Below are positions 61,850 to 64,000 of a DNA stretch of 64,000 nt, piece by piece. The stretch is from assembly GCA_029256185.1 (NCBI GenBank), contig JAQSYI010000001.1, positions 248,001 through 312,000 of the forward strand, given 5' to 3'. The position numbers and the translations under genes were made by a program. This DNA comes from Paenibacillaceae bacterium (GTDB lineage: Bacteria; Bacillota; Bacilli; Paenibacillales; NBRC-103111). The notes below the pieces were generated by a model that was not told where the DNA came from, did not search any database, and worked only from the letters and a program-made list of their open reading frames with translations. Within the stretch, counting starts at the first letter, position 1. Each line of letters starts with the position of its first letter.

Positions 61850-63547
61850 TTATTTTTGCAGATATTTATAGTAATCCTTGGTGAAATTGAGGTTTGCTTT
61901 TTGCTCCTTGAACACCTTGGCATAGAAGTCGTCGATTTTTTTGCCGCCGGCCTTTTCCCATGCATCCTGGGCATCCTTAATGGCTTGATCCGCAGTGTAG
62001 GATGCCCCGGCTACAACGGCCTTGGTGTAGATATTGACAATGGTATTGGTGACCGTATTGCTGATCAGCAGCAGGTCATCCGGAAGGGCTGTAGGAAGGT
62101 TGACGCTGATGGTATACGGCCGGTCAGGAGTCAGGTAAGCCGCCCTTCCTTGCTCAATTAATGCGAGATACTCTTTGTCCAAAGGCTTGGAAGCATCCAG
62201 TTGGTTGGAATACAGCAAGCCTTTGCCTAATGCAGTATTGTTAGCCAGCATGGAAAAGTCGGCGTTCCAAGTAAGCTCCTTCTTATTCTTGGCTGCGTCG
62301 ATGGGCTTGGGGAACCCGGTAGCAGGGTCCTTGGTGTAGTGAACCCCCTCGAAGCCATAGGCCAAGGTCATACTGACATCCGGCTGCATCATCCAATCCA
62401 CATACTTGATGACAGCCTCCACATTCTTACAGGTAGCATTGACAGCAGCAGTAAACTGCATGGGCTGACCGCCTGCGGGGGAGAACTGGCCGAATTCCGA
62501 CTTGGGCAGCGGAAGAATCACAACCTGAGCATCGGGATTATTCTTTTTGAGAGTATCATAAACATTGTAGGCCGCTGCCCCTTCCAGACCGCTTCCGCCC
62601 CAGATGCCCAGCTTGCCGTTGACCCAATCCTGCTGGGCTTTGACTCCGGTCTTATCGGTATAGATATCCTTATCCACCGCTCCCGCGTCATACAGTGCCT
62701 TCTTAAAGGCTAAAGCTGCTTTGGGCTGTTCCCACTGGCGGACATATTCATCATTCTTGATAAAATAGGAAGTGACCGGCCCGGCTGACTCCGCGGCCAA
62801 GCTGGATTGGCCCAAGCCAAAGAAATAATCCACATCCCAGAAGGTGCTCCCCAGGGTATCCTTCTTGCCGTTGCCATCGGGATCGTTATCCGTAAAGGCC
62901 TTGGCCACTTTCAGATAATCCTCGGTCGTTTGGGGAATGGGCAAATTCAGCTTATCCAGCCAATCCTTGCGGATCATCACGTAATGATTGGTGGCAAGGG
63001 CAAGCGGACGGCCCAGAAAATAGGTTTTGCCATTTAATTTGGTATCTTTGCTGATGAGGTCGTTTTCCTTAAGCAGTTTCTTATAGGTTGTGGAATATTT
63101 CTCAATCGCATCATCCAGAGGCATAAGCTGGCCTTTACCGGCAAGCTCCTTCATATACGGGTTGGAGAATTCAAAAATCAGATCGGGCGCCTGGCCGGAG
63201 GCGAACAGCACGTTCCATTTCTCCGAGGAATTGGTCCGCGGCACCGGAATGAACTCCACTTCCACCGGAGCGTTCTCATTAATCCACTTGGTCCACCGGT
63301 TATTGGTGAGAGTGCCCTCCCCTTCCGGCACATTGTTGCGGTCATAGATGGATACGGTAATTTTCGGCTTGGGTCCCGCTGGTTTGGCGCTTGCAGCAGA
63401 AGCGGATGCGGAGGCAGAAGCAGTGGCGTCCGCCGGCTTAGTCCCGGCATCCTCCTTATTGTCACCGCAGGCGGCAAGCAGAGCGCTTCCCGCTAAGACT
63501 ACAGACAGGCTCAAGGCCGCAGGTTTGCGGTAATTCCGGTTAAACAT
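61850..63547 (-). CDS. extracellular solute-binding lipoprotein, importer 4
   Basis: A 565-residue lipoprotein: basic start MFNRNYRK, hydrophobic core, lipobox LLAAC with C27, Ala/Ser/Thr-rich spacer. The mature part is LplA-like (ITVSIYDRNNVPEGEGTL, VLFASGQAPDLIFEFSN, HYVMIRKDWLDKLNLPIP, DNDPDGNGKKDTLG, YVDWMMQPDVSMTLAYG). The DPDGNGKKDT acidic loop is shared with the importer-1 protein and resembles a calcium-binding EF-like loop seen in such receptors. The start at 63547 has AAGGGGAGAG. It follows the permease gene after a gap filled by hairpin repeats and ends in a strong terminator. Confidence 0.92.
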   Translation of the reverse strand: MFNRNYRKPAALSLSVVLAGSALLAACGDNKEDAGTKPADATASASASASAASAKPAGPKPKITVSIYDRNNVPEGEGTLTNNRWTKWINENAPVEVEFIPVPRTNSSEKWNVLFASGQAPDLIFEFSNPYMKELAGKGQLMPLDDAIEKYSTTYKKLLKENDLISKDTKLNGKTYFLGRPLALATNHYVMIRKDWLDKLNLPIPQTTEDYLKVAKAFTDNDPDGNGKKDTLGSTFWDVDYFFGLGQSSLAAESAGPVTSYFIKNDEYVRQWEQPKAALAFKKALYDAGAVDKDIYTDKTGVKAQQDWVNGKLGIWGGSGLEGAAAYNVYDTLKKNNPDAQVVILPLPKSEFGQFSPAGGQPMQFTAAVNATCKNVEAVIKYVDWMMQPDVSMTLAYGFEGVHYTKDPATGFPKPIDAAKNKKELTWNADFSMLANNTALGKGLLYSNQLDASKPLDKEYLALIEQGRAAYLTPDRPYTISVNLPTALPDDLLLISNTVTNTIVNIYTKAVVAGASYTADQAIKDAQDAWEKAGGKKIDDFYAKVFKEQKANLNFTKDYYKYLQK

Positions 63548-63635
63548 AGAATCTCTCCCCTTCATTATTCCTTAGTTTAACATTCATAATGGACCAATTC
63601 CTAATTCGGCGATCTGCAATGGCGGGCATCACCTC

Positions 63636-63740
63636 CTTAGAGTTTTTGCGTCAGCAAAAACTGGCTACGTAAGCATACACTTAGAGTTTTTGCTTCAGCA
63701 AAAACTGGCTACGTAAGCATATACTTAGAGTTTTTGCGCA
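63636..63740 (-). repeat. 44-bp tandem hairpin repeat before importer-4 binding-protein gene
   Basis: Units begin at 63636, 63680 and 63724 (the last partial). Each contains AGTTTTTGC-N4-GCAAAAACT, a nine-base perfect stem (63641-63662 and 63685-63706), followed by GGCTACGTAAGCAT. It fills most of the 198-bp gap between permease and binding-protein genes. A diverged relative lies at 24237-24285. Confidence 0.88.
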
Positions 63741-63745
63741 CCATT

Positions 63746-64000
63746 TCAACCCTTAACCGCCCCGATCATGACGCCTTTGACAAAATACTTCTGCACGAAG
63801 GGATAGATGATCAACATAGGAAGGGTCATTACTACCACCCCTGCCGATTTGACTCCCTCCGGAGTGATGCTGTTAGCCAAGCCGGGATCATGCACGCTGA
63901 TTTCCTGCATCAGGGTCTGGTTCTGAATCATCTGCTGCACCAGCACCGCCAGATTATACTTGCCGGAGTCATTGATGTAGATCAATACGTTCATGAACGC
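63746..64000 (-). CDS. ABC sugar permease, LplC type, importer 4 (N-terminus off window)
   Basis: Only the last 84 residues or so are visible; the frame runs off the right edge. They contain the late-family pattern LIYINDSGKYNLAVLVQQMI, the VVVMTLPMLIIYPFVQKYF segment and the ending FVKGVMIGAVKG of LplC-type permeases. It is followed by the hairpin repeat and binding-protein gene, so importer 4 has the same order as the other three. The EAA loop and start lie outside the window. Confidence 0.88.
   Translation of the reverse strand, partial: AFMNVLIYINDSGKYNLAVLVQQMIQNQTLMQEISVHDPGLANSITPEGVKSAGVVVMTLPMLIIYPFVQKYFVKGVMIGAVKG

Overview
The window looks like a chromosomal segment of a Paenibacillus-type, spore-forming, low-to-mid G+C Firmicute (no database search was possible). 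The evidence is four Lpl-type carbohydrate importers without an ATPase gene, YesM/YesN-style two-component systems, AraC regulators with membrane-bound sensor domains, S-layer-homology anchoring, a YerB-type lipoprotein, strong AGGAGG ribosome-binding sites and several TTG/GTG starts. No rRNA, tRNA, CRISPR array or phage region was seen.

Layout. (1) 1-11723: a minus-strand operon (permease B, permease C, solute-binding lipoprotein, GH78-like rhamnosidase, ChbG/YdjC deacetylase, secreted LamG-type protein cut by the left edge) with a divergent kinase/response-regulator pair. (2) 11824-15387: a basic beta/gamma-crystallin-like protein, then a 2-hydroxyacid dehydrogenase and a sugar isomerase/epimerase facing a divergent AraC regulator. 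(3) 15388-16473: no gene, but a 52-bp tandem repeat and AACGGAACGG-type inverted repeats. (4) 16474-34648: a second operon (permease B, permease C, binding protein, SLH-anchored multidomain protein, GH106-like hydrolase, 1543-residue alginate-lyase-like enzyme) with a divergent response regulator/kinase pair. (5) 34756-35402: a small protein overlapping a retropepsin-like protease, AT-richer than its surroundings. (6) 35471-44695: a glycosidase with its own AraC regulator, then housekeeping genes (two Nudix enzymes including NudC, an acetyltransferase, an RlmN-like methylase, GreA, a Rossmann protein, a glycosyltransferase). (7) 44796-57109: a third operon (permease B, permease C, binding protein, secreted toroid-like protein, SGNH esterase, beta-helix protein) with a divergent membrane AraC regulator. 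(8) 57274-59515: a YerB-like lipoprotein, heptamer and palindrome repeats, and a TnpB remnant with an IS200/IS605-like right end. (9) 59516-64000: a fourth importer, cut by the right edge, with a membrane AraC regulator downstream.

How it works together (inference): several polysaccharide-utilisation modules sit side by side. Secreted and wall-anchored lyases and hydrolases would cut acidic, probably rhamnose- and uronate-containing polysaccharides outside the cell. The importers would take up oligosaccharides, using an ATPase encoded elsewhere. Cytoplasmic GH78, GH106-like, beta-helix, SGNH and ChbG enzymes would finish the degradation, and each importer has its own sensor/regulator. In all four modules the binding-protein gene comes last and a hairpin or hairpin repeat precedes it, a recurrent arrangement worth testing.
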